Shown here piece after piece: positions 26,439-34,422 of a DNA stretch of 64,000 nt. The notes under the pieces are model-generated. The model was not told the origin of the DNA. It worked only from the letters and a program-made list of their open reading frames with translations, and did no database searches. Every line of letters starts with the position of its first letter. Position 1 is the first letter of the stretch. This DNA is from Arthrobacter horti. GTDB taxonomy: Bacteria > Actinomycetota > Actinomycetes > Actinomycetales > Micrococcaceae. The position numbers were made by a program, and so were the translations under genes. The stretch covers positions 434,001 through 498,000 of the forward strand of contig NZ_JAVALS010000001.1 of assembly GCF_030731045.1 (NCBI RefSeq). Direction: 5' to 3'.

Positions 26439-28082
26439 ATGACGCAGGGCCAGAACGGCACGAACCGGCTGAGGCTGTACGTGAACGGCAGCATCTACTC
26501 CGCGGCGGACCCGTTCGCCACGGCGATGCTGGTGGACGGCGGCACCGTGGCGTGGATCGGCTCCGAAGAGGCGGCCAAGTCGCTGCACGACGAGCGGATG
26601 GAGCTGGTGGATCTGCGCGGCGCGCTCGTCACGCCGGGGTTCGTGGACTCCCACGTCCACCTCACGGAGACGGGCCAGGGCCTGACCTCCCTGGACCTCG
26701 GCGGGGTGCGCCACCGGAATGAACTGCTGGACCTCGTGGCAGGACTCGGCGCCACCCTTCCGGCCGGGGAGACCCTGTTCGGCCACTCCTGGGACGAGAC
26801 CTCGTGGTCCGACCCCACACTGCCCACCCTCGCCGAGCTGGACAACGCCGGCGGTGGGCGCGTCCTGTACCTCGCGCGGGTCGATGTGCATTCCGCACTG
26901 GTGAGCTCGGCGTCGCTGGAGCGTGCCGGATCCCTGGAGGGTCTCCGCGGCGCCGGCGAGGGCGCCGTCGTACGACTGGAGGCCCACGCCGCGCTCCGCC
27001 GCCGGCTCCGTGACTTCACCCCGGCGCAGCGCCGGACGTTCCAGCAGGCCGCCCTGGACGAGGCCGCCCGGCACGGCCACGTGGCGCTGGCCGAGATGTC
27101 CGGCCCGTCCATCGCGGGTGTGCAGGACCTCCGTGCGGCTGTCGCATGGAACGACGACGCCGCGGCCTCTCCGCTGATCCTTCCCTACTGGGGCGAAGCG
27201 GTCGGCAGCGCCGAGGAGGCGCGCGTGCTCCTCGACGCCCTGGGCATCCCGGTGCTCGGGCTGGCCGGTGACCTCAACATCGACGGCTCGCTCGGCTCCC
27301 GGACAGCCCTCCTCCGGGAGGACTACACGGATCAGGCCGGGCACCGCGGCTCGCAGTACCTGGACGCCGAAGCCGCGGCCGCCCACCTGGCGGCGTGCAC
27401 CGAACTCGGACTCCAGGGCGGCTTTCATGCGATCGGGGACGGAGCACTCGACGTCGTGGTCGAGGCGCTCAGCAGGACCTCGGAGAGGCTCGGAGAGTCC
27501 GCCGTCCGACGCGCCGGCCACCGGGTGGAGCACGCGGAGATGCTGTCCGCGGAGCATATCCAAGAGTTCATCCGGCACTCCGTCACGGTCAGCGCGCAGC
27601 CGGCTTTCGACGCAGCCTGGGGTGGCCCCGACGGCATGTACGCGCGGCGTGTGGGGGAGCGCTGGGCGGCCATGAACCCGTTCGCCACGCTCTTCCGGGA
27701 GGGCGTCCCGCTCGCCTTCGGCAGCGACGCCCCCGTCACCCCGCTGCGCCCCTGGGCGAGCATCAGGGCCTGCCTGGACCACCGGACAGAGGGCCAGGGC
27801 ATCTCCGCGCGGGCCGCCTTCATCGGCCACACGCGCGCCGGCTGGCGTGCCGCACGGGACGTCAACCCGCTCAACGGGCAGCTGGTTCCTGGGGCCCCTG
27901 CCAACTATGCCGTGTGGGAGGTCGAGGAACTCATGGTGCAGGTGGCCGATGACCGGGTGGCATCCTGGAGCACCGACCCCCGCGCCCGGACGCCACTTCT
28001 CCCGGCCCTGGACGGTGCGGAACCGAGGTGCCTGCAGACGGTCGCCGCCGGGCGCGAGCTGTACCGCGCCGAGGGACTCTGA
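26439..28082 (+). CDS. Amidohydrolase-family protein (YtcJ-like)
   Basis: A 547-residue metal-dependent hydrolase. The N-terminal beta-sandwich strand (LRLYVNGSIYSAADPFATAMLV) leads to TPGFVDSHVHLTETG, the metal-binding HxH of the TIM barrel. Later metal or active-site candidates are GGFHAIGDGALDV, HRVEHAEM and FGSDAPVTPL (catalytic Asp). The C-terminal AGWRAARDVNPLNGQLVPGAPANYAVW is the usual sandwich closing strand. YtcJ-like proteins act on unknown amide or ring substrates in the cytosol. It lies alone downstream of the helicase with a 59-base gap. Confidence 0.88.
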   Translation: MTQGQNGTNRLRLYVNGSIYSAADPFATAMLVDGGTVAWIGSEEAAKSLHDERMELVDLRGALVTPGFVDSHVHLTETGQGLTSLDLGGVRHRNELLDLVAGLGATLPAGETLFGHSWDETSWSDPTLPTLAELDNAGGGRVLYLARVDVHSALVSSASLERAGSLEGLRGAGEGAVVRLEAHAALRRRLRDFTPAQRRTFQQAALDEAARHGHVALAEMSGPSIAGVQDLRAAVAWNDDAAASPLILPYWGEAVGSAEEARVLLDALGIPVLGLAGDLNIDGSLGSRTALLREDYTDQAGHRGSQYLDAEAAAAHLAACTELGLQGGFHAIGDGALDVVVEALSRTSERLGESAVRRAGHRVEHAEMLSAEHIQEFIRHSVTVSAQPAFDAAWGGPDGMYARRVGERWAAMNPFATLFREGVPLAFGSDAPVTPLRPWASIRACLDHRTEGQGISARAAFIGHTRAGWRAARDVNPLNGQLVPGAPANYAVWEVEELMVQVADDRVASWSTDPRARTPLLPALDGAEPRCLQTVAAGRELYRAEGL

Positions 28083-28163
28083 AGGAAATCCACCACATCT
28101 CCTCTTCGGCTCAACCGGTGGATGACCTGGGGCGATAGGAGTCAGCCCAGTTCAGTGCCGGGG

Positions 28164-28191
28164 TTGACACGCTCCGGCAGCACCGTAGAGT
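28164..28191 (+). promoter_or_regulatory. Strong promoter candidate, TTGACA-16-TAGAGT
   Basis: TTGACA (28164-28169) and TAGAGT (28186-28191) are separated by 16 bases. This is the best -35/-10 pair noticed in the window. Transcription should start near 28198, just before the 50-codon frame at 28205 and more than 300 bases before the next recognised gene. Confidence 0.6.
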
Positions 28192-28425
28192 AATACTCCA
28201 ACGGATGGCTCCAGATCTTATCGGTCATCCAGCCTCGGGCGGGTCACGGGGCGCGTTCCTCCTCACGGAGGATGCCCTGCGGCTCCGAAGACGGCGCGCC
28301 TGGACGGGCCTGGTGGAAGCGGAAAACAGTGACAGCGGACGAGTATGCCGTCTGTGACTGGACCCGTACCGCCAGGCCCGTTCTTGTGCGTGGCCGGGAC
28401 GCGGGAGATGCCCCCGCGGCTGTCC

Positions 28426-28431
28426 TATAAT
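28426..28431 (+). promoter_or_regulatory. -10 element TATAAT for the polyprenol mannosyltransferase gene
   Basis: A perfect TATAAT. Transcription starting about 7 bases downstream would give a leader of roughly 70 bases before GTG 28508. No convincing -35 is seen. Confidence 0.55.
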
Positions 28432-28507
28432 GAATCTTTGCGCCCCTCGTGAAAAGACACCTCCACAGGAACGGGCGTGTGCCCAGCCTTCCCGAGAAGA
28501 ATGGAAT

Positions 28508-29248
28508 GTGCCTTTGCGCGTCCTGACCATCATCCCCACGTTCAACGAGCTCGAGTCCCTCCCGAAGACGCTCGGCCGGGTCCGTGCCGCCGTGCCGGCC
28601 ACGGATGTCCTGGTGGTCGACGACAACAGCCCGGACGGGACCGGCCAGCTGGCCGATCGCATGGCTGCTGAGGATTCGCAGGTCAAGGTGCTGCACCGCA
28701 AGGGCAAGGAGGGCCTGGGCGCCGCGTACATCGCCGGCTTCAAGTGGGGACTGGACGAGGGCTACGACGTCCTCGTGGAGCTTGACGCGGACGGCTCGCA
28801 CCAGCCGGAGCAGCTGCCCCGCCTCCTGCAGGCCATCGAGGACGGCGCGGATCTGGCCATCGGCTCCCGCTGGGTTCCGGGCGGGACGGTCGTCAACTGG
28901 CCTGCGCACCGCCAGTTCATCTCCAAGGGCGGCTCGTTCTACGCGCGGACCATGCTCGGCCTCCCGGTGAAGGACCTGACCGGTGGCTTCAACGCCTTCC
29001 GTGCGTCCACCCTGCACACGATCGACCTGAACCAGGTGGAGTCGAAGGGCTACGGCTTCCAGGTGGACCTCAAGTGGCGCACCGCCAAGGCCGGGCTGGT
29101 CGTCAAGGAGGTGCCGATCACTTTCGTGGAGCGCGAGTTCGGTACCTCGAAGATGAGCGGCAACATCGTCGTCGAGGCGATGGTCAACGTGACCAAGTGG
29201 GGCCTCGGCGCCCGCTTGGCGAAGCTGACCGGCAAGGGCGGCCGCTGA
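28508..29248 (+). CDS. Polyprenol monophosphomannose synthase (GT2 family)
   Basis: A 246-residue glycosyltransferase. It transfers mannose from GDP-mannose to polyprenyl phosphate, making the lipid-linked mannose donor used for glycoproteins and lipoglycans. The GT-A motifs are clear: TIIPTFNELESLPKTL, VVDDNSPDGTG and VELDADGSHQPEQLPRLL (metal-binding DAD). ADLAIGSRWVPGG, GGSFYARTMLGLPVKDLTGGF and FVEREFGTSKMSG follow. It lacks the membrane domain found fused in some Dpm1 types. GTG 28508 gives the normal family length; an upstream in-frame ATG at 28430 overlaps the -10 and is unlikely. Confidence 0.92.
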   Translation: MPLRVLTIIPTFNELESLPKTLGRVRAAVPATDVLVVDDNSPDGTGQLADRMAAEDSQVKVLHRKGKEGLGAAYIAGFKWGLDEGYDVLVELDADGSHQPEQLPRLLQAIEDGADLAIGSRWVPGGTVVNWPAHRQFISKGGSFYARTMLGLPVKDLTGGFNAFRASTLHTIDLNQVESKGYGFQVDLKWRTAKAGLVVKEVPITFVEREFGTSKMSGNIVVEAMVNVTKWGLGARLAKLTGKGGR

Positions 29249-29268
29249 ACGGCGGGGACTCCCTGAAT

Positions 29269-29315
29269 AACGGCTGAGGGCCGGAACCCGATTCGGGTTC
29301 CGGCCCTCAGCCGTT
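29269..29315. terminator. Bidirectional terminator, sister of the hairpin at 7460
   Basis: Perfect 21-base arms with a 5-base loop (GATTC) lie between convergent genes. The outer 16 bases of each arm match the hairpin at 7460-7508 exactly; only the stem tip and loop differ. Confidence 0.9.
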
Positions 29316-29344
29316 GATGCGTCGTCAAGCCACGCGAAAGCCGC

Positions 29345-29689
29345 TCAGCTGGCGCGGGAACCGCGGCGCTCGCGCAGGATCTTCAGGCGGTCTTCCAGGA
29401 TCTGCTCCAGCTCCGGGATGGAGCGCCGTTCCAGCAGCATGTCCCAGTGGGTGCGTGCGGCCTTCTCATTGGCGTCCACGGGCTTCTCGCCGTCCACCAG
29501 GATGGCTTCCTTGCCGGTCTTCGAGGTCCAGACCGGGGGGATCTCCGCCTCGGCGGCGAAGGTCACGAAGACCTGCTCGCCGTCCGCGCAACGGTACTCC
29601 ACCCGCTGGCGGGGGGCCGGCTCCACACCGGATTCGCTCTCCATGCTCTGTGCGCCCAGGCGCATGCCACGAAGGCTGCGATCGCTCAT
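29345..29689 (-). CDS. rbpA: RNA polymerase-binding protein RbpA
   Basis: A 114-residue actinobacterial transcription factor that binds RNA polymerase and group I/II sigma factors and stabilises the open complex. The N-terminus SDRSLRGMRLGAQSME matches RbpA, followed by the core domain YRCADGEQVFVTFAAEAEIP. The basic linker and the sigma-interacting helix HWDMLLERRSIPELEQILE complete the pattern. In the core domain the usual zinc Cys set is reduced to a single visible Cys (YRCADG). ATG 29689 is preceded by GAGGGAGAG on the minus strand. Confidence 0.95.
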   Translation of the reverse strand: MSDRSLRGMRLGAQSMESESGVEPAPRQRVEYRCADGEQVFVTFAAEAEIPPVWTSKTGKEAILVDGEKPVDANEKAARTHWDMLLERRSIPELEQILEDRLKILRERRGSRAS

Positions 29690-29859
29690 TCTCTCTCCCT
29701 CACTCGCCCCGACTGTGGCGCCAGGCCACGTCCTGACCTGTGCAACGCCCTGCGGGCCCGGCTTGTTCCCAGGCCAGGGCATAACCACACCATTTTAGGC
29801 CATGACGGCCCGCGGGCAAGAACGGGGTGGGAGGGCAAGCCCTCCCACCCCGTCAACGG

Positions 29860-30789
29860 TCAGTGACGCGGGGCGCCGGACGCGCCGTCGTCGCTGCTCT
29901 CCGGCGCCAGCGTGCCCAGCACGCCGCCGATGCCCTTGAGCGCCTCGCCCACCTCGCTCGGGATGATCCAGAGCTTGTTGGACGAGCCCTCGGCCAGCTT
30001 GGGGAGGGTCTGCAGGTACTGATACGCCAGCAGCTTCTGATCCGGCTTCCCGGCGTGGATGGCGTCGAAGACCTTCTGAATGGCCTGGGCCTCACCGTCG
30101 GCCCGGAGGATGGCGGCCTTGGCGTCGCCCTCCGCCTGGAGGATCGCGGCCTGCCGCTCACCCTCGGCCGTCAGGATCTGGGATTGCTTGGTGCCCTCCG
30201 CGGTGAGGATCGCGGCGCGGCGGTCACGCTCTGCGCGCATCTGCTTCTCCATGGAGTCCTGGATGGACAGGGGCGGGTCGATCGCCTTCAGTTCCACACG
30301 GGACACGCGGATTCCCCAGCGGCCGGTGGCCTCGTCGAGCACGCCGCGCAGCTGCCCATTGATCTGGTCACGGCTGGTCAGGGCCTGCTCCAGGTTCAGG
30401 CCACCCACCACGTTACGGAGCGTGGTGGTGGTCAGCTGCTCCACGGCCTGGATGTAGTTGGCGATCTCATACGTCGCGGCGCGAGCGTCGGTGACCTGGA
30501 AGTAGACCACGGTGTCGATGGAGACCACCAGGTTGTCCTCGGTGATCACGGGCTGCGGCGGGAAGGAGACCACCTGTTCACGCAGGTCCAGGAGCGGCAG
30601 GAGCCGGTCCACGAACGGGATCAGGATGGTCAGGCCGGGGTTGAGCGTGCGCTGGTACTTGCCCAGTCGCTCGACGACGCCGGCCCGTGCCTGCGGCACG
30701 ATCCGCACCGAGCGGACCAGCACGATCAGGACGAAGATGACCAGGATGATCAGGAGGAAGGACAGGACGACGGGTAACGGATTCAACAT
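29860..30789 (-). CDS. SPFH/band-7 (stomatin-like) membrane protein
   Basis: A 309-residue protein. One N-terminal membrane helix ([19 protein letters not shown]) is followed by the SPFH domain ([29 protein letters not shown]). The [28 protein letters not shown]-type segment and a long helical region rich in Ala/Glu ([20 protein letters not shown]) come next. It probably oligomerises on the cytoplasmic face as in QmcA/stomatin microdomains. It is downstream of an NfeD gene with a 52-base gap, the common NfeD-SPFH pairing. Confidence 0.9.
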   Translation of the reverse strand: [309 protein letters not shown]

Positions 30790-30841
30790 CAGGAACCTTT
30801 CCTGGTGGATGGGAACCGGCCAAACGGATGGCCGGGGGACT

Positions 30842-31315
30842 TCAGGATGCGGCGTCCGGGGAGGTGGTACCGGGTGCGGACAGGCCGACGACGGCGTGCG
30901 CGCCGTCGATCTTCTGCACCTGCGCCGACTGGCCGGGGGAGAGAGGGGCGCCGTCGGTGCGTGCGCTCCACACGTCGCCGCCGATCTTCACGAGGCCGCC
31001 GCGGGCGGTGACCTCTTCGAGGACCACCACGGAGGCGCCGATGAGGCGGTCGACATTGCTCAGGGAGTCCGGCGGCCCCTTGCGCAGGTGCCGTAGGGCC
31101 AGCGGACGCACGAACAGGATCATCAGGAGGGCGGCCACGCAGAAGACCACCACTTGGAGCCAGAACGGCGCGCCGGTCAGAGCCACGAGCAGGGCGATCA
31201 GGGACGCTCCGGACAGCATGAGGAAGATGAAGTCCAGGCTGAGAAGCTCGATCACCGCGAACACCAGGAGTGTCACGAGCCAGAGCGCCCACAGGTTGTC
31301 GATGAGCCAGTTCAT
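30842..31315 (-). CDS. NfeD-family membrane protein
   Basis: A 157-residue protein with three to four hydrophobic helices (LWALWLVTLLVFAVIELLSLDFIF and so on) and a C-terminal OB-fold domain (LIGASVVVLEEVTARGGLVKIGGDVWSAR). This is the short NfeD form without the ClpP-like protease. The start is ATG 31315 with GGGGGATGG upstream; upstream frame codons to 31360 are not supported. It is paired with the SPFH gene that follows and probably works with it in membrane organisation. Confidence 0.88.
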   Translation of the reverse strand: MNWLIDNLWALWLVTLLVFAVIELLSLDFIFLMLSGASLIALLVALTGAPFWLQVVVFCVAALLMILFVRPLALRHLRKGPPDSLSNVDRLIGASVVVLEEVTARGGLVKIGGDVWSARTDGAPLSPGQSAQVQKIDGAHAVVGLSAPGTTSPDAAS

Positions 31316-31429
31316 CCATCCCCCTTCGCTGCGGGGCGTTGCGGCCGCCAACTGCGGCAACGAGTCCCCACGATCGTTTCCTTCATCCTAGCCACAGGGC
31401 GGCGGGACGAGGTGAGCGCGTGTCGCGGT

Positions 31430-32323
31430 TCAGGAGTCCGTGGCCGGGCCGGGGCGCGGTGCGAACACGGAAAGGGTGAAGGACGCAGTCACCGGGGTCG
31501 CGTCCGGCAGGCCGGCGACCCGCTCCCGGAGCTGCTCCAGGCTCTGATGGTGTCCGGCCGGACCCATCAAGGTGACGGCGGCGACGTCGTCGCGGCTCAG
31601 CCGCAGCCCGGCGTCCACGGAATGCCGTTCAGCGAGGGTGAAGTGGCTGCCCATTCCGGCGTCCAGGCGGTCCAGTTTGCCTTCCTCGATGTCCAGGAGC
31701 CCGGCCGGTCCCGCGATCTCTCGGAGGTGGCCCGGCTGAGGTGTGACCACCAGGACCGAGCCGTCGGCGCGCAGGACACGGTGGAACTCCGCGGGGTTCC
31801 GGGGGGCGAAGACCACCGTCAGCGCATCGACGCTCGCATCCTGCAGAGGAAATGGCTTCCAGACGTCCCAGACGAAGACGGCGGCGTCCGGGTTGAGGCG
31901 GGCGGCACGGCGCAAGGCGAACTTGGAGATGTCGAAAGCGACGGCGCCGGGGCCGTCACCGGGTGCCGGAGTGCCGGCCGCGAGCGCTGCACACAGCGCA
32001 TGAAGGTAGTAGCCGGTTCCCGCCCCGGCGTCGAGGAGGACGCTCTCAGCGAGCGGACGGGGCAGCCGGCGCCGCAGGACTTCCGCCATGGCGGTCACCA
32101 GCGACTGGTAGTGGCCGCGTTCCAGGAAGGAACTGCGTGAGGTGGCCATCTGGGCCGAGTCTGCCGTGAAGGAGGTGCCTTTGCCGGTCAGGAAATTGTA
32201 GTAGCCCTGACGCGCCGCATCGAAACCGTGCCTCCGCGGGCACTCCAGATGCGCATCCTCGGTGGCGAGGAAGGGCTCACCGCAGTGGGGGCAGCGTAGC
32301 AGCGCCCGTACGCGCTCCTTCAC
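31430..32323 (-). CDS. RlmA-type 23S rRNA (guanine-N1)-methyltransferase
   Basis: A 297-residue SAM-dependent methyltransferase. The N-terminal zinc finger (LRCPHCGEPF, then LECPRRHGFD) is followed by ARQGYYNFL. The Rossmann motif is LLDAGAGTGYYLHAL near residue 95, and VFAPRNPAEFHRVLRADG lies near residue 185. This architecture matches the RlmA/TlrB group, which methylates G745 or G748 of 23S rRNA. The GTG start overlaps the def stop as GTGA. The RlmC gene at 55203 targets the neighbouring nucleotide U747. Site specificity cannot be decided from sequence alone. Confidence 0.88.
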   Translation of the reverse strand: MKERVRALLRCPHCGEPFLATEDAHLECPRRHGFDAARQGYYNFLTGKGTSFTADSAQMATSRSSFLERGHYQSLVTAMAEVLRRRLPRPLAESVLLDAGAGTGYYLHALCAALAAGTPAPGDGPGAVAFDISKFALRRAARLNPDAAVFVWDVWKPFPLQDASVDALTVVFAPRNPAEFHRVLRADGSVLVVTPQPGHLREIAGPAGLLDIEEGKLDRLDAGMGSHFTLAERHSVDAGLRLSRDDVAAVTLMGPAGHHQSLEQLRERVAGLPDATPVTASFTLSVFAPRPGPATDS

Positions 32324-32970
32324 GCGTCGAAACCCAGGCCGGTGCGTGCGCCCTCGATGCCGGGTGCGGCCCAGTAGGTGCCGTACTCGCTGTTGAAGCA
32401 GAGCGAGCGTGTCACGGCCTTGTCCACGTACAGGGTGCCGTCCAAGTGGTCGGTCTCGTGCTGGACGATCCGCGCCTGCCAGCCGTGGAACTCCTCTCGG
32501 CGCGAGGACCCTCCGGGCTCGGTCCATTCGAGCTCCACCCGGTCCGGCCTCCGGACCACGGCCTGCAGCCCGCTCACCGAGAGGCAGCCTTCAAAGAAGG
32601 ACGCGGTCCCGTCGCCGAGAGGGCGGTACCGGGGATTGAGGATCGCGAAGTAGGGCAACGGCAGGCGGTCACGCTCCGCCGCAAGATCCTCCGGCACCGG
32701 CCACTGGTCCTCCAGCACTGCGATCCGCAAGGGAATGCCCAGCTGAGGGGCTGCGAGCCCGACGCCGGGAGCGTCATGCATCACCAGGCGCATGAGTTCC
32801 AGGAACGCCTCGAGCTCCTCGCCGTCCAGCTGCCCGGTGAAGTCCCGTGCCTGTTGGCGCAGCACGGGATGGCCGGCCTGGACGATCTGCGCCGGACCGG
32901 GTGCGTCGAGCAGGGTCAGCACGGCCTGGCGGATCTCGGCATCGCTCACGACCGGGGTGGGGCTGGGCAC
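32320..32970 (-). CDS. def: Peptide deformylase
   Basis: A 216-residue metalloenzyme that removes the formyl group from nascent N-terminal Met. All three motifs are present: APGVGLAAPQLGIPLR (motif 1), FEGCLSVSGL (motif 2, metal Cys) and VQHETDHLDGTLY (motif 3, HExxH). The N-terminus is extended by about 25 residues, as in actinobacterial forms. The gene is followed with a 4-base overlap by the RlmA-type methyltransferase. Confidence 0.94.
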   Translation of the reverse strand: MPSPTPVVSDAEIRQAVLTLLDAPGPAQIVQAGHPVLRQQARDFTGQLDGEELEAFLELMRLVMHDAPGVGLAAPQLGIPLRIAVLEDQWPVPEDLAAERDRLPLPYFAILNPRYRPLGDGTASFFEGCLSVSGLQAVVRRPDRVELEWTEPGGSSRREEFHGWQARIVQHETDHLDGTLYVDKAVTRSLCFNSEYGTYWAAPGIEGARTGLGFDA

Positions 32971-33022
32971 GGGGTGGCCTTTCGGTGGTGCGGGACGGGA
33001 ACGGCCGGCGCGCGGGCGCGGC

Positions 33023-33028
33023 TAGGAT
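33023..33028 (+). promoter_or_regulatory. -10-like element of the SnoaL gene
   Basis: TAGGAT lies 8 bases before ATG 33037 with no Shine-Dalgarno between, one of the repeated leaderless-type arrangements here. Confidence 0.4.
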
Positions 33029-33036
33029 TGCAGTCT

Positions 33037-33441
33037 ATGACAGTGAGAACACCCCGCGAACTGGTGCTGGAGTACGTGGCCGCGGTCGGCCGCCAGGCCC
33101 CCGTGGACGAGCTGGCCGCCTTCCTGACGGACGATTTCCACCTGCTGGAATGGCCCAACGCCCTCACCCCGGAGCGCTCGATGCGGAACCGCACCCAGGT
33201 GCTGAAGGGGCTTGAGCAGTCCCACCTGGTGGTGGGAGAGCAGGAGCACACGGTCCGGCGGGTCGTGGCCGACGGTGACACCGTGGTGGTCGAACTCGAC
33301 TGGGAGGCCACCTCACGCATGGATCTGCCGCACTGGTCCGTCGGGGACCGGATGAAGGCCCGCATCCTGTCCGTCTTCACCGTGCGCGACGGGCTGATCG
33401 CCGCTCTGGACAGCTTCGACAGCTACGAGACTCAGGGCTGA
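33037..33441 (+). CDS. SnoaL-like / NTF2-like small protein
   Basis: A 134-residue alpha+beta barrel protein. It contains VLEYVAAVGRQAPVDELAAFL, then FHLLEWPNALTPERSMRNR, VVVELDWEAT and a final FTVRDGLIAALDSFDSYET. This is the NTF2/SnoaL cone fold used by small isomerases and by non-catalytic binding proteins. The reaction, if any, is not evident. Its 3' end overlaps the 3' end of the convergent LysR gene by 10 bases. Confidence 0.78.
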   Translation: MTVRTPRELVLEYVAAVGRQAPVDELAAFLTDDFHLLEWPNALTPERSMRNRTQVLKGLEQSHLVVGEQEHTVRRVVADGDTVVVELDWEATSRMDLPHWSVGDRMKARILSVFTVRDGLIAALDSFDSYETQG

Positions 33442-34352
33442 GAAGCCCCTGGGGCCGAGAGCGTCTGGATGAGCCGGAGGAACGACTCACCGTCCGGGCT
33501 GAGACTCGTCCGTGCCGGCCATACCGCCCGCAAGGACCGGGCGAGGCGCAGGCCGGGTGTCCGGACCTCCACCAGCCGTCCGGTGCTGAGTTCGGCCGCC
33601 ACGGCCAGGCGGCTGACGACGCCGGGGCCCAGGCCGGCCACGACGCTCGCCACGAGGGCGGCGTTGCTCCCCACTTCCAGGTACGACGGCAGGGAGCCGC
33701 CGGGCGCGAGTCTGGCGAGAGCCTGGTCCGTGACCTGCCGTGTCCCGGAACCCTCCTCCCGCACCACGAGGGTGGCGGACAGCAACTCGGCGGCGTCAAC
33801 CTGCTGTGCCGCGGCCCACGAATGCGAGGGTGGCACCACCAGGAGCAGGTCGTCGCGCATGACGTCCAGGTAGCGGTGCCCGGTCCGCACCGTCGGTCCC
33901 TCCACGAAGCCCAGCTCTGCGGTTCCCTCCTGCAGGCGGCCGAACACGGACGCCGAGTTGCCGACGTCGAGCGTGATGGTCAGGCTGGGAAGCTGCTGGC
34001 GCGCGGTGGCCAGCCAGGCGGGCATGAGGTGCTCCGCCACTGTGAGACTGGCGCAGACGCGGAGCGTGCCCCGTTCCTCCGCGAGCGCCTCCACGGCGTG
34101 CCCTAGCTGCGCCGCGGCGGCCAGGACCTCGGAGGCCAGTCCGGCGAGCACCAGGCCCCGGTCCGTGAGGCGGCTGCCGCGGGGAGAGCGCACCACCAGG
34201 GGGAATCGGGCGCTGCGCTCCATCGACTCCAGAAGGCGTGACGCGTTCGGCTGGGCCAGGCTGAGCGTCCGGGCGGCCTCCCCGATGCTCCCGGAGCGCG
34301 CCAGGGCGTCGAGGAGCCGGAAGTGCCGGAGATCCCAGTCGTGAATGCTCAT
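33432..34352 (-). CDS. LysR-family regulator, divergent from the YeiH transporter
   Basis: A 306-residue LysR regulator. The helix-turn-helix region is HFRLLDALARSGSIGEAARTLSLAQPNASRLLESME, followed by an effector-binding domain beginning near residue 90 (GTLRVCASLTVAEHLMPAWL). The layout resembles the CysB/YeiE/CbbR-like group. In other bacteria yeiH-type genes are controlled by an adjacent LysR regulator. The start ATG at 34352 lies inside an inverted repeat (34350-34366) that is a likely operator, pointing to autoregulation. An upstream ATG at 34373 is the alternative start. Confidence 0.88.
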   Translation of the reverse strand: MSIHDWDLRHFRLLDALARSGSIGEAARTLSLAQPNASRLLESMERSARFPLVVRSPRGSRLTDRGLVLAGLASEVLAAAAQLGHAVEALAEERGTLRVCASLTVAEHLMPAWLATARQQLPSLTITLDVGNSASVFGRLQEGTAELGFVEGPTVRTGHRYLDVMRDDLLLVVPPSHSWAAAQQVDAAELLSATLVVREEGSGTRQVTDQALARLAPGGSLPSYLEVGSNAALVASVVAGLGPGVVSRLAVAAELSTGRLVEVRTPGLRLARSLRAVWPARTSLSPDGESFLRLIQTLSAPGASQP

Positions 34353-34366
34353 ATCACCATGATATG
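34350..34366. promoter_or_regulatory. Inverted repeat, candidate LysR operator
   Basis: CATATCA-CCA-TGATATG is a perfect 7-3-7 palindrome overlapping the LysR start codon and 57 bases before the YeiH ATG. It contains T-N11-A-type LysR spacing. Confidence 0.6.
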
Positions 34367-34422
34367 AGTCCATGCTGAATCAGCGTCTACTGGGAGACCG
34401 CCGGACTTGAAAGCATGGCTTC

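Larger units (their letters stand above)
28083..28507. other. 425-bp intergenic region with two promoter candidates
   Basis: This gap holds a consensus-like promoter (28164-28191), a 50-codon open frame at 28205-28357 that begins MAPDLIGHPASGG and is Arg-rich (LRLRRRRAW), and the promoter and leader of the downstream mannosyltransferase gene. The small frame has no recognisable domain and no Shine-Dalgarno. A small RNA is equally possible. Confidence 0.5.

Noticed and set aside
28392..28420. GC-rich stem (CGCGGGAGATGCCCCCGCG) before the TATAAT at 28426 as a terminator
   Set aside because: No T-run, and it lies directly upstream of a promoter element; it may simply be local GC richness.
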